This document shows positions 17,201 through 25,759 of a stretch of 64,000 nt of DNA, one piece after another. The number at the start of each line of letters is the position of its first letter. Positions within the stretch are counted from its first letter, which is position 1. The position numbers and the translations under genes are program-made. The DNA comes from Dyadobacter soli (GTDB taxonomy: Bacteria; Bacteroidota; Bacteroidia; Cytophagales; Spirosomataceae). The notes below the pieces were generated by a model. The model did not search any database and was not told where the DNA came from. It worked only from the letters and a program-made list of their open reading frames with translations. Where the stretch lies: NCBI RefSeq assembly GCF_900101885.1, contig NZ_FNAN01000021.1, positions 1-64,000 on the forward strand, written 5' to 3'.

Positions 17201-18656
17201 GGATCGCGAAGCTGACCGTCTGTGCCATAGGCCTGAACATTTTGCCTTCTATTCCCACCAGCGCGAGTATCGGCAGGTATACGATCAGGATGATGATTTC
17301 ACCGAATGCAGCCGAATTCCGGATTTTGGAAGCCGATTCGTACACTTCGCGGTCCATTTCATCCTGCGAGAGACGATGCGTGTAACGTTTCGAAACGATA
17401 TGGTGCAATGTGGCTTCTACAATGATGACGGCGCCGTCGACGATCAGTCCGAAATCGATCGCGCCGAGGCTCATCAGGTTGCCCGACACGCCAAAGAGGT
17501 TCATCATACTCACCGCGAAAAGCATGGCCAGCGGGATCACCGACGCCACCACGAGCCCGGCCCGCATATTGCCGAGCAGCAGGATCAGCACAAATATGAC
17601 GATCAACGCTCCCTCGATCAGGTTTTTGGAAACGGTACCAATTGCATTGTTGACCAGCTTGGTACGATCCAGAAACGGCTCGATCACCACGCCGTCGGGC
17701 AGGCTTTTGCGGATCTGGGCAATGCGTTCTTTGACATTTCGGATCACCTCGGAGGAATTGGCGCCTTTGAGCATGAGTACCAGCCCTCCTACCACTTCGC
17801 CCTCATCGTTGCGCGTCATGGCGCCGTACCGCACCGCGCTGCCAAAACCTACCTCGGCAATGTCGCGGATCAGCACCGGCAGGCCGGTTTCCGTTTCCCC
17901 GACCTGGATTTTCCGGATATCGTCCAGCGTGCCGATCAACCCTTCACTCCGGATGAAGTAGGCATTGGGTTTCTTGTCGATGTAGGCGCCGCCTGTGTTC
18001 TGGTTGTTTTGTTCCAATGCTTCGAATATGCGGGCGATGGATATCCCGGCACTTCTGATCCGCAGCGGGTCGACCGCGATTTCGTATTGTTTCAGAAATC
18101 CGCCGAAACTGCTCACGTCGGCCACTCCGGCCGTACCTAGCAACTGCCGCCGCACGATCCAGTCCTGGATGCTGCGGAGTTCCATCGGCGGATATTTGGT
18201 CTCAAAACCCGGTTTGGTATGCAAAACATATTGGTAAATCTCGCCCAAACCTGTGGTCACCGGTGCGAGGCTTGGCGTACCTGTACCGGCCGGGATCTGC
18301 TCCACGGCGCTATGCAGCCGTTCCGAAACCTGCTGACGCGCCCAGTAAACGTCGACGTCGTCTTCAAAAACAATGGTTACCACCGAGAGTCCGAACCGGG
18401 AGATCGAGCGGATTTCCTCGGTGTGCGGAATGGTAGCCATCACCGTCTCGACCGGGAATGTGACCAGCCGCTCTACCTCCTGGGCAGCCAGCGACGGGCT
18501 CGTGGTAATGATCTGCACCTGATTATTGGTAATGTCAGGCACGGCATCGATAGGCAGCCGGGTAAGCGAGTACGTTCCCCAGGCTACCAGGGCAAGCGTG
18601 AATATTCCGACCACGAGCTTGTTGTGGATCGAAAAATGTATGATTTTATCTAACAT
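14238..18656 (-). CDS. CzcA/CusA-type metal efflux pump fused to outer-membrane channel
   Basis: 1472 aa. Residues 1 to about 1040 are a heavy-metal-efflux RND pump with 12 predicted membrane segments and two periplasmic loops. The proton-relay residues D401, D407 and E414 lie in DFGLIVDGAVIIVE, as in CzcA. Residues 1064-1472 are a TolC/CzcC-like outer-membrane factor with paired long helices. Between them M1045-A1063 is a signal-peptide-like segment (MAVAAVVMLVMLLPGHSNA), so the channel may be released by signal peptidase. I chose the start MLDKIIHFSIHNKLVVG, because the upstream frame extension is non-homologous. Substrates are probably divalent or monovalent metal cations. CusA-CusC fusions are known in Bacteroidota. 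Confidence 0.9.
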   Translation of the reverse strand: MLDKIIHFSIHNKLVVGIFTLALVAWGTYSLTRLPIDAVPDITNNQVQIITTSPSLAAQEVERLVTFPVETVMATIPHTEEIRSISRFGLSVVTIVFEDDVDVYWARQQVSERLHSAVEQIPAGTGTPSLAPVTTGLGEIYQYVLHTKPGFETKYPPMELRSIQDWIVRRQLLGTAGVADVSSFGGFLKQYEIAVDPLRIRSAGISIARIFEALEQNNQNTGGAYIDKKPNAYFIRSEGLIGTLDDIRKIQVGETETGLPVLIRDIAEVGFGSAVRYGAMTRNDEGEVVGGLVLMLKGANSSEVIRNVKERIAQIRKSLPDGVVIEPFLDRTKLVNNAIGTVSKNLIEGALIVIFVLILLLGNMRAGLVVASVIPLAMLFAVSMMNLFGVSGNLMSLGAIDFGLIVDGAVIIVEATLHHIVSKRYTHRLSQDEMDREVYESASKIRNSAAFGEIIILIVYLPILALVGIEGKMFRPMAQTVSFAILGAFILSLTYVPMMSALFLSKKNEYKPGISDRIVGFFRRIYVPALDFSLQRKWLVSLLALALLGGSLWLFSRMGGEFIPQLDEGDFAVELRVLTGSSLSETVDATRKAAAVLQKNFPDEVVEVVGKIGSSEIPTDPMPVEAADMMVILKEKSIWKKAENREELAEKMQAALEESIAGVTFGFQQPIQMRFNELMTGVKQDVAIKIFGEDLDVLARQAARIGKLAGAVRGAEDIYVEAVTGLPQIVVRFDRDKLAQFHIPVADANRTLNAAFAGAGAGLVFEGEKRFDLVVRLQKTDRQSIDDVRGLFVTNTEGWQVPLGQIASIEMKTGANQIQREDAKRRITVAFNVRGRDVESIVNELRTRIDREIKLPPGYFVTYGGQFQNLQEANSRLAVAVPVALLLIFVLLYFTFHSLRQSLLVLTAIPFSAVGGVLALWVRDMPFSISAGIGFIALFGVAVLNGIVLIAEFNLLRKSGETDLRKVIFEGTDTRLRPVLMTALVASLGFLPMALSSSAGAEVQRPLATVVIGGLVSATLLTLLVLPVWYGIVEKRWGSGRGGKMAVAAVVMLVMLLPGHSNAQLNASRNTLQNSATELPTQKVSLRRAIDEALERNLLVKGDLYRVGYQQALIKTAGDPGKTDLVWMGGQYNSIKFDNHFLLSQNLPNPVAVAKRKSLLSEEVNGAKAELEVSKAELVRQVKVNYQQQVLLKTRQKLLTEELVRAGRFVKAAEIRFKTGETNQLEYATAQSQLGDVRAQLIRNQGDLRNLQRALQMLVNSNTLTEAETDSLVRRPLAVSAPDTSALGANPYLRYLAQQATIGSRQIAVQKAAMLPEFNVGYFNQSLTGFQNTGSGEVFYGSGKRFQGMQVGIQLPIFNGASKARVKASEVGEQAARNQVEAARLRLASELEQAVRSFETTRENLDLYETNTLVLAGTIQNNATKAYESGEIGYIEYGQAWNRALGIRLNWLELLHAYNQSVIQIEYLLNEQ

Positions 18657-18739
18657 TTCTGAATTAAAAAGAATGGATATACCACGCCGCACCCGCTGCC
18701 GAATGCAACAGGGCGACGATTTGTCCGATAAATGGTTGG

Positions 18740-19066
18740 TTATACCCTTTCCTGCGGCGGTTGCCAGAACCCGGCCTTGTCGCCGGTGTACAGGATTTGA
18801 AGATAAGAGAAGCTGGCCGGCGGTATCAGTTGGGAAACAGCATTCTCTGGCAATGCAGCGACGGTTGCGCTGATGGTCACGCTCGCGCAGCATGCGCATA
18901 TGCAGAAGGGTGAGCAAAGGTCGATGGCCTCCTGGTGAGCATTGTCGCTATCTGAAACGACGGCGGCCGCAATGCCACTATCCGGCGGCGAAGCCTCATC
19001 CTGGCAGGGAATGCAGGAGAGCGCGAGCACGTAAAACGCCAACAGATATGCAAGGACGACCTTCAT
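18740..19066 (-). CDS. DUF6660-type small protein preceding the efflux genes
   Basis: 108 aa from the ATG at 19066 (MKVVLAYLLAFYVLALSCIPCQDE). An N-terminal hydrophobic segment ends in Cys residues, followed by an acidic spacer and a cysteine cluster (LCSPFCICACCAS). A Pro-rich end (FSYLQILYTGDKAGFWQPP) closes the protein. This matches the DUF6660 family that often precedes CusA/CzcA fusions in Bacteroidota. The cysteine cluster suggests metal binding in the periplasm or membrane; that is inference. The gap to the pump gene is 83 bases on the same strand, so the three genes probably form one operon. Confidence 0.75.
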   Translation of the reverse strand: MKVVLAYLLAFYVLALSCIPCQDEASPPDSGIAAAVVSDSDNAHQEAIDLCSPFCICACCASVTISATVAALPENAVSQLIPPASFSYLQILYTGDKAGFWQPPQERV

Positions 19067-19221
19067 GCCCCAAAAATAGGGCAAATGCGAATGCAACAGG
19101 TAGTCAAAAAGAAATTTACGGAGAGTAACTGGCGCATTGCCGTTAATCAGCCGTTAACACCGATGGTAACTTAGGTGCCAAAATATAACATTGGCCGGAT
19201 CGCAACGTATCTGCTTTTTTC

Positions 19222-19229
19222 TAATTTTG
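19222..19229 (+). promoter_or_regulatory. Candidate -7 box for the small secreted protein gene
   Basis: TAATTTTG fits the Bacteroidota -7 consensus TAnnTTTG, 50 bases upstream of the start at 19280. No well-spaced TTG was found upstream. Confidence 0.4.
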
Positions 19230-19279
19230 GACACAATGCTATCCAATAATCAATCTTTCAAGCAAAAACCGTTAACACA

Positions 19280-19651
19280 ATGAAAGTAAAGTACTTGCTA
19301 ACCATGATCCTGGCCCTTACCATCTTCGCGGTAAGCGCCGAAAACCTCAAAACAGCCAACGATTTGATCGGAACCTGGAAATATACCGTTTCCAACGTGC
19401 CACCGGAGTATGAAACCGGCTTCATGACGTTCGAGCAAAAGGACGACAAGACGAGCGGTTACCTCGGCCAGCAGGAGCGCATGGAAATGAAGGAACTGAC
19501 CGTCGACCAGGGCAAAGTGACTTTCAAACTGGATTTCCAGGGCGGCATTCTCACCGTGACCATGACGCAGGACGGCGACAAGCTCACCGGCACCATCGTT
19601 TCACAAGACGGCGAATTCCCGATCACGGCTACCAAAGAGCCTGCGAAATAA
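19280..19651 (+). CDS. Small secreted protein, lipocalin-like, function unknown
   Basis: 123 aa. A signal peptide (about 1-20, VKYLLTMILALTIFAVSA) is followed by a short beta-rich domain beginning LIGTWKYTVSNVPPEYETGFMTF, with TSGYLGQQE, GKVTFKLDF and GDKLTGTIVSQDGEFPITATK. The GTW opening and alternating strands resemble small lipocalin-like or DUF4488-type proteins in Bacteroidota, but I cannot name the family with certainty. Probably periplasmic. It has its own promoter candidate and a strong terminator and is therefore monocistronic. Confidence 0.7.
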   Translation: MKVKYLLTMILALTIFAVSAENLKTANDLIGTWKYTVSNVPPEYETGFMTFEQKDDKTSGYLGQQERMEMKELTVDQGKVTFKLDFQGGILTVTMTQDGDKLTGTIVSQDGEFPITATKEPAK

Positions 19652-19672
19652 GGGGTAAGCAAATCATTTCAG

Positions 19673-19707
19673 GAGCCGGGGAATTACCTCCGGCTCTTTT
19701 GTTTTTG
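19673..19707 (+). terminator. Rho-independent terminator
   Basis: GAGCCGG (19673-19679) pairs with CCGGCTC (19690-19696), followed by TTTTGTTTTTG. It ends the small secreted protein gene. Confidence 0.85.
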
Positions 19708-19965
19708 ACCTGATTAAAAATTAATTGACAATCAACAAATTTCGTCTTCACCGATAAGTAAAATCAGGTAACATCCATCTTCTTCTGCTACCCACTGAAA
19801 TTTCGTTCCGGCCAATTTAGCACCGCGGTTCTCTTCACTCCACCGTCTGGTTTTGTATTTCCTTTTTTTCTGCATTTCATTCAGTATCACAATATGCCCC
19901 GCCGCTTCCGGCTAATGGTTTACGCTTTATAATGCTGTGTTTTCTCCATTTTAAACCCTGACGTT
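19708..19965. other. Intergenic region upstream of the FG-GAP gene
   Basis: AT-rich, no reading frame with coding character. It presumably holds the promoter of the FG-GAP protein gene, but no convincing TTG-N19-TAnnTTTG pair was found. Confidence 0.4.
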
Positions 19966-22900
19966 ATGAAAACTTCTACCACATTTTTGTTCTCTGCATT
20001 GCTAATTGCATTACTTGGATGCCTCCTGGGCACTTCGCTCCTGCGTGTGCGCGAGTTTCAGCCTGTCAAATCAAAACCAAATGACAGTCAGCCTGTTATT
20101 TCACAAAATTTATCAGACAAAACCAAAGCCGGCATAATGGAAACCATTACCCGGCGTGAATACGACATTACGGATCGGCAGGGTATTTTACAAAGCCCGA
20201 ACCGAAAACAGCGACTGCGCGCAGTTTACAAACCAGGCATATTGACGATTGAAGAAAGAATCAGCAATACGGATTTTTTTCAATTAAATATCAAAAACAA
20301 AGGCATATATGCCGACAAAAAGCTGCTCTACCAGCCTGAACTAGATTTTGAAATTGACAAAAACGAAAACCATCTCGTCATACGTCACGACGGTTTCAGT
20401 GAAGAATACATTAATAATGAAAGCGGCATCCGGCAGAACTTCATTATCCAAAAGGCGCCGCAAAACACGAGGACAATTACAGTCAGTCTTGAAGCTTCCG
20501 GGTTTGATATTACAGATTCAGGAAACAATACATTGTCTTTTACAAAAAAACGAAACAAAGAAAGTGACCCCGTAATCCTCACTTACGACGACCTTAAATG
20601 CTGGGACGCCGACGGAAAAGTACTGGCCGCCAGTCTGCACGGCAAGGGTAGCGAAATGCGAATCGATGTGGAGGTATCCAATGCAAAATTCCCCGTTACC
20701 ATCGACCCGATCATCGCCAACGGCACGCCGACCAATGCCAATAAAAAAATGGAAATCAACCAGTATTACGCGTGGTTCGGGTACTCGGTAGCGAGCGCGG
20801 GCGATGTAAACGGCGACGGGTACAGCGATGTGCTCGTGGGCGCACCCAAGTACGACAACGGTGAGGCCGAAGAAGGAGCCGCATTCCTGTTTCCGGGCTC
20901 CGCCGAGGGGGTGACGCTTAGCGCAACATTGCTGCAAGGCAACCAGGCCTCCGCTGAGGCCGGCACATCGGTATCCAGTGCCGGGGACATCAATGGGGAT
21001 GGATACAGCGACGTCCTCGTGGGCGCGCCTTACTACGGCCCTACCGATGCGGGCGCAGCGTTCGTGTATTTCGGCTCTTCTTCCGGCATTAACACCGTAC
21101 CCGATGATACATTGATCGGCACGCAGGCCAGTGCCAATTTCGGAATTTCGGTAGCGACAGCCGGTGATGTAAACGGCGACGGATTCAGCGATTTCCTCGT
21201 CGGGGCCCACCAGCACGACAACGGCCAGACAAATGAAGGGGCCGCATTCCTTTATTATGGCGCTGCAAGCGGCTACGGCACACCCACACCGGTCATGCTC
21301 GAAGCCAACAAGGTCAACGCCATGATGGGCTATGCCGTAGCTCCTGCGGGTGACATCGATGGCGATGGGTACAGCGATGTGCTCTGCGGCGCGCGGTTGT
21401 ACAGCAATGGACAGGGCTATGAAGGGGCGGTTTATATATTTAAAGGCAGCGCGGCCGGTATCGTCACCGCCAACCCGCAACATATCGAAAGCAACCAGGC
21501 CGATGCCCGCATGGGCCACTCCATTGCCACGGCTGGGGATGTGAACGGCGACGGGTACAGCGACGTCATCATAGGCGCCTACCTTTATGACAATGGGCAA
21601 AAAAATGAAGGCGCTGCCATGATCTACCACGGCAGCAGCGCCGGCTTAAACCCGACTCCGGCCCTCACATTGGAAGGGAATCAGACCGAGGCATGGTTCG
21701 GCTGGGCAGTAGCTGCTGCGGGCGACGTGAATGGCGACGGCTACGCGGATGTGATCGTAGGCGGAAGGTATTTCGAAAACGGGCAGGCCAATGAGGGAAG
21801 CGCATTCGTGTACCATGGCTCGGCGAGCGGCCTGAAACCGACACCGGCGTCGACCATCGAGAGCAACCAGGGAAATGCATGGCTTGGCTCAGCCGTTGCA
21901 TCAGCCGGCGATGTCAACGGCGACGGATACAGCGATATTATCATCGGCGCATACACGTACGACAGCGGGCAGACTGATGAAGGGTTGGCGATGGTGTATC
22001 ATGGATCGGCGTCGGCCATTGAACCCACACCTGGCACTACCACAAATGGCACCACCTACTCGGAGCTGAGTACATCCATGTCCTACGCCGGAGACTTGAA
22101 CGGTGACGGCATTGACGATGTGATCGCCGGGGCTCCCACGCACGATCCGACTATGAATCTGGGGTTAGTATTCGTATACTATGGCACCCTCGATGGCCTG
22201 GACACACCGTCGGCCACTATTCTTTACACGGAAGATGAATATTACGCATATGGAGAATCGGTCTCCGGTGCAGGCGATGTGAATGGCGATGGCTACGACG
22301 ACATCATCGTGGGAGCTTACAGCTATTTCGCTACCGGGAAAGCTTTCGTATACTACGGATCGGCAACCGGGATCAGCCAAAGCTCCAAAACCGAGCTAAG
22401 TTATACCTCGGGTTCGTTCGGCCACCGGGTTGCAGGCGTGGGCGATCTCAACGGAGACGGGTTTGCGGACGTGGCCGTCAACGTACCTCAATATACAGAA
22501 GATGAAGCTATTCGAGGGGCGGTGATGGTCTATTTCGGTTCGGCCGCAGGCATTGGTACAACACCCAAAATATATGTCGGCCAGGAAGATCCCTATTCGT
22601 TCAGCAGGATCTCTGGTGCAGGCGACGTGAACGGCGATCATTATGATGACCTGATGATCGCAGACTTTGAACCGGGCGGTACGGAAGCGAAAGTGATGGT
22701 GTATCATGGTTCGGCTACGGGACCGGGCGATACGCCGGCGGTCACCCTGGCTTCGGGAATCAGCGGGGCAGTTATCGATGCCATAGCGAAGGGGGGAGAT
22801 GTTAACGGGGATGGATTCGGGGATATTTTGATAGAAGCGAAAGTTTCAGGAGGCGGAAAAGCACTGGTATATTATGGATCTTCTACCGGATTGTCGGCTG

Positions 22901-23961
22901 TAAACCGCACGGTCATATCCAAGAACAACGTCGGCTTCGCAAGCGCACTCGGCGCTGCGGGCGATGTGAATGGCGACGGATACGGCGATGTGGTGATCGG
23001 AAACGGCGGCTATATTCTCCCGGGCGGCCAGTTCCCCAGCGGAGCTGCTTACGTATACCTTGGCTCGCCGGCAGGCATTAGCACCACTGAGGTGATTGCT
23101 ATCACGGATAGTGCACCGGACTGGCTGATGGGCCACACAGTGAGCGGAGCGGGCGACGTAAACGGCGACGGGTACAGCGATGTGCTGGTGGGGGTAAAAC
23201 ATTATGCCGACGCTTATAACGGAAGCCAGGGCCAGGTACGCGTCTACCATGGCAACAACGGCAAAAACCTGCGCAACGACGCGCGCCTCTACAATGCAGA
23301 CCTTACTTCCTATTACAACCAGAACTACCCCGGCCAGAATACGGAAACCAACTTCGGAATAGGGTTATTTGTGAAATCTTTCCTGGGTACCAACAAGGGT
23401 AAGCTCGTGTGGGAAACCCGCTCGCCGGGCAATGCCTTCTCGCAAACAGGTTCGGCGCCCATTACGAACAGCACGCAATATACGGGCGCCCAAAACGCGT
23501 ACGTAAGTCTGGCCGCGACTGGTACGGAGTTGAAAAATCTTATTGCCAAGGCTAGTCCGGCCACCAATGTGCGGGTCCGTGTGAAATACGATCCGGTATT
23601 GGCATTGACCGGCCAGCAATATGGCCCGTGGCGTTACCTGCCCGATTACCTGCTCGGTAATGCTATCGCGCCGCCGCCTCAGCCGGAAACTTCCGTATTG
23701 CGCAGGAGCACCATCGCAAACCGTGAATTCGGGCCTGCATTAGTTGTATATCCTAATCCGGTGACGGACAAAATCATCATACGCAACCAGAATGCCACAG
23801 CTATTCAAAGCCTCGAACTGATTTCGCCGGACGGGAAATCGATACGGAAAACGCCTGCCGGGCAGCAGGATATGAATGTCAAAGACCTGCCTTCAGGCAC
23901 CTATCTTTTAATTATCAATCAAAAAAGCAAAACCAGTACGCACAAGGTTTTGATCAGGTAA
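19966..23961 (+). CDS. Large FG-GAP/integrin-alpha repeat T9SS cargo protein
   Basis: 1331 aa. Residues 8-25 form a signal or anchor segment. About 230 residues of unassigned beta-rich sequence follow. Then about 14 FG-GAP repeats run to about residue 1095, each with the calcium-loop core GDVNGDGYSDVLVGA (variants GDINGDG, GDLNGDG). They should fold as two beta-propellers. After a linker domain, a T9SS type A sorting domain fills the last 75 residues (VVYPNPVTDKIIIRNQ to the terminal KVLIR). Calcium binding and surface location follow from the repeats and the sorting domain. Adhesion or polysaccharide binding is inferred. Repeats 1-7 are most alike, which suggests recent internal duplication. 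Confidence 0.9.
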   Translation: MKTSTTFLFSALLIALLGCLLGTSLLRVREFQPVKSKPNDSQPVISQNLSDKTKAGIMETITRREYDITDRQGILQSPNRKQRLRAVYKPGILTIEERISNTDFFQLNIKNKGIYADKKLLYQPELDFEIDKNENHLVIRHDGFSEEYINNESGIRQNFIIQKAPQNTRTITVSLEASGFDITDSGNNTLSFTKKRNKESDPVILTYDDLKCWDADGKVLAASLHGKGSEMRIDVEVSNAKFPVTIDPIIANGTPTNANKKMEINQYYAWFGYSVASAGDVNGDGYSDVLVGAPKYDNGEAEEGAAFLFPGSAEGVTLSATLLQGNQASAEAGTSVSSAGDINGDGYSDVLVGAPYYGPTDAGAAFVYFGSSSGINTVPDDTLIGTQASANFGISVATAGDVNGDGFSDFLVGAHQHDNGQTNEGAAFLYYGAASGYGTPTPVMLEANKVNAMMGYAVAPAGDIDGDGYSDVLCGARLYSNGQGYEGAVYIFKGSAAGIVTANPQHIESNQADARMGHSIATAGDVNGDGYSDVIIGAYLYDNGQKNEGAAMIYHGSSAGLNPTPALTLEGNQTEAWFGWAVAAAGDVNGDGYADVIVGGRYFENGQANEGSAFVYHGSASGLKPTPASTIESNQGNAWLGSAVASAGDVNGDGYSDIIIGAYTYDSGQTDEGLAMVYHGSASAIEPTPGTTTNGTTYSELSTSMSYAGDLNGDGIDDVIAGAPTHDPTMNLGLVFVYYGTLDGLDTPSATILYTEDEYYAYGESVSGAGDVNGDGYDDIIVGAYSYFATGKAFVYYGSATGISQSSKTELSYTSGSFGHRVAGVGDLNGDGFADVAVNVPQYTEDEAIRGAVMVYFGSAAGIGTTPKIYVGQEDPYSFSRISGAGDVNGDHYDDLMIADFEPGGTEAKVMVYHGSATGPGDTPAVTLASGISGAVIDAIAKGGDVNGDGFGDILIEAKVSGGGKALVYYGSSTGLSAVNRTVISKNNVGFASALGAAGDVNGDGYGDVVIGNGGYILPGGQFPSGAAYVYLGSPAGISTTEVIAITDSAPDWLMGHTVSGAGDVNGDGYSDVLVGVKHYADAYNGSQGQVRVYHGNNGKNLRNDARLYNADLTSYYNQNYPGQNTETNFGIGLFVKSFLGTNKGKLVWETRSPGNAFSQTGSAPITNSTQYTGAQNAYVSLAATGTELKNLIAKASPATNVRVRVKYDPVLALTGQQYGPWRYLPDYLLGNAIAPPPQPETSVLRRSTIANREFGPALVVYPNPVTDKIIIRNQNATAIQSLELISPDGKSIRKTPAGQQDMNVKDLPSGTYLLIINQKSKTSTHKVLIR

Positions 23962-23972
23962 TGACGGTTGCC

Positions 23973-24021
23973 AAAAAAAGCGGGGCCCAGCAGCATGATC
24001 GGCTGGCCCCTGCTTTTTTTT
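23973..24021. terminator. Bidirectional terminator
   Basis: A run of A, a GC-rich stem (GCGGGGCCCAGC with GGCTGGCCCCTGC, slight bulge) and a run of T occur between convergent genes ending at 23961 and 24028. It can serve both strands. Confidence 0.85.
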
Positions 24022-24027
24022 CAAACC

Positions 24028-24498
24028 TCATTTCACCCGCACATACTTCTCGATGTTCAACCGCTCCACGCCTGCGGCCTCCACCTTCTCCACGCCGCGC
24101 TGCACGAGCGTATCGTTTTGAATGGAAACGGTAAAATGAAACTCATTGCCCTCCCATTCACGGGCGGTGCAGTATTCCAGCTTTTCGGTATATGCACTGT
24201 CTTTCAATGTGTAAGTACCTCCGCCGGAGGAAAAGCTGGCCTTCGTCGAATCTTTTCCATTATTCAGATCGTGCTGCAAGAAGGCAAAATGGCTGTCGTT
24301 GATGATTTTAATGAAGGAAACATTCTTCGTGTAGTCGGTAACGGTAGTGTCGCCCTTCTCGATCAATGTGCCGCTCAGGAGTTTCCATGTGCCTTGCAAA
24401 GGTGTGGTTGCGCCCCCCTTGGCTTCTCCCTCAGTGGGGCGGTTACAGGCATTTAAGGTAATCAGCGAAAGTGCCAGCAGCGAAAAAAATGCTTTCAT
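24028..24498 (-). CDS. Lipocalin-like lipoprotein, function unknown
   Basis: 156 aa. Lipoprotein signal with lipobox at about C18 (LSLITLNACNRPTEG). The rest is a small beta-barrel-like domain starting LQGTWKLLSGTLIEKGD, with YTKNVSFIKIINDSHFAFLQHD and GGGTYTLKDSAYTEKLEYC. This resembles the lipocalin-like/DUF4488 lipoproteins common in Cytophagales. It is expected in the periplasm, lipid-anchored. Function is unknown. Single gene, ending at the shared terminator. Confidence 0.7.
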   Translation of the reverse strand: MKAFFSLLALSLITLNACNRPTEGEAKGGATTPLQGTWKLLSGTLIEKGDTTVTDYTKNVSFIKIINDSHFAFLQHDLNNGKDSTKASFSSGGGTYTLKDSAYTEKLEYCTAREWEGNEFHFTVSIQNDTLVQRGVEKVEAAGVERLNIEKYVRVK

Positions 24499-24597
24499 AA
24501 AGAATTGATACTGTTAAGGGTTTTAAACTATTTATTAAATGGATTAACCAAAATCTGGAAAAACCCGATATTTTCATAGCTTAATCCCGAATTTCAA

Positions 24598-24680
24598 CTA
24601 CCCGCCACATGATTGTACCCTATTCCTGTATGCCCGGGGCGTCATCCCCACTACTTATTCCGGATCGAACAAACAAATTC
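24598..24680 (-). pseudogene. Possible remnant of an AraC-type C-terminus
   Basis: On the minus strand the frame ending with TAG at 24598-24600 reads VVGMTPRAYRNRVQSCGG, which matches the last part of the AraC DNA-binding domain. The frame is broken by a stop just upstream, and only weak traces (GFG) precede it. It lies between the lipoprotein and the dehydrogenase gene, so a decayed regulator is plausible. Evidence is short. Confidence 0.4.
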
Positions 24681-24762
24681 CAAACCCGGGTATCATTATC
24701 GTCGAAGGAACAGCTTCGTAACGACCCGGACATTTGCTTTTACAGGTAATCAGACAATCGTT

Positions 24763-25680
24763 TCAACCCGCGTACCGGATCCCGCTCTCCGTTTCAGCCC
24801 AGTCCCACAGTCGCTTTGCGACAGTTTCATCCAGCCCGTGCGGCTCGATTGCCAGCTTTGCAGGATACCCGCGATAGCCGCCCGGCTCGTCCGGACTGTA
24901 AAAATTGCCCCCCTGCACATCGTCGGCCACGGCCGCGTAAAGCGACGGTAATGCACCCTGCCAAGGCTCCATCAACGCACCGATCCGGTCGACCGCCGCA
25001 TTGTATTCAGCCTCCGTCATGAAGCGCGAAAGATCGGTTTTGTTGGCGCCCGGCTGAGCTGCAACGGAAATCACCTGATCACCCGCAGCCTCGATCCTGC
25101 GCTGTAATTCCACCGAAAACAGGACATTGGCCAGTTTGCTCTGCGCGTACTCGCGGAATGCGTCGTACGAATGCTCCGAATGCAGGTTATCAAAATCGAT
25201 CACGCCCCGCAGATAGGCCATGCTGCTCACTGTAACTACGCGGGAGCCAGGTGTGTCCACGCCGGGCGTCGCATTCAGCAGCGGGTACAAATGGCCCGTC
25301 AACGCGTAATGCCCCAGGAAATTCACGCCGAATTGCAGCTCAAAACCGTCGTCGGTTTTGGAAGCAGGCGGCGTCATCACCCCGGCATTGTTGATCAGGA
25401 TGTCGAGTTTTTTGTGTTTTTGAATAAATGCACGAGCAAATTCACCGATCGCATTCAAATTGGCGAGGTTGAGAATGGCTATTTCCAGGCTTCCCTTACC
25501 GCCTTGCGCAAGCAAGCGTGCCTCCGCATCCTGTGCATTGCGCTCGCTCCTGCACGCTAGTACCACGTGCGCGCCGGCTTCGAAAAGTGCTAATGCCGTT
25601 TCATAACCTATTCCGGTGTTTGCCCCGGTCACGATCACCGTCTTGCCGGTCTGATCGCCGATATTCTTTTTTGTCCACAT
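24763..25680 (-). CDS. Short-chain dehydrogenase/reductase (NAD(P)-dependent)
   Basis: 305 aa. Classical SDR features: cofactor motif TGANTGIG (18-25), NNAG (LDILINNAGV), catalytic Ser in VVTVSSMAYLRG and YxxxK in YAQSKLAN. The length and the extended C-terminal part (EPWQGALPSLYAAVADDVQGG, FYSPDEPGGYRGYPA) match the retinol-dehydrogenase-like/WW-domain oxidoreductase-like group. The substrate is unknown. The AraC-family regulator lies immediately upstream on the same strand, 79 bases away, and may control it. Confidence 0.88.
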   Translation of the reverse strand: MWTKKNIGDQTGKTVIVTGANTGIGYETALALFEAGAHVVLACRSERNAQDAEARLLAQGGKGSLEIAILNLANLNAIGEFARAFIQKHKKLDILINNAGVMTPPASKTDDGFELQFGVNFLGHYALTGHLYPLLNATPGVDTPGSRVVTVSSMAYLRGVIDFDNLHSEHSYDAFREYAQSKLANVLFSVELQRRIEAAGDQVISVAAQPGANKTDLSRFMTEAEYNAAVDRIGALMEPWQGALPSLYAAVADDVQGGNFYSPDEPGGYRGYPAKLAIEPHGLDETVAKRLWDWAETESGIRYAG

Positions 25681-25759
25681 AATATGAAAGATTAATAGGA
25701 CAAAATTCAGAAATACGTCGCCAAGGCAACTACCGATTCGAAGTCAAAAACTACAAAAA

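Noticed and set aside
18657..18917. Longer start for the CzcA-type gene
   Set aside because: The 87 extra residues overlap the end of the DUF6660-type gene and have no membrane-pump similarity; the ATG at 18656 gives the standard N-terminus MLDKIIHFSI.
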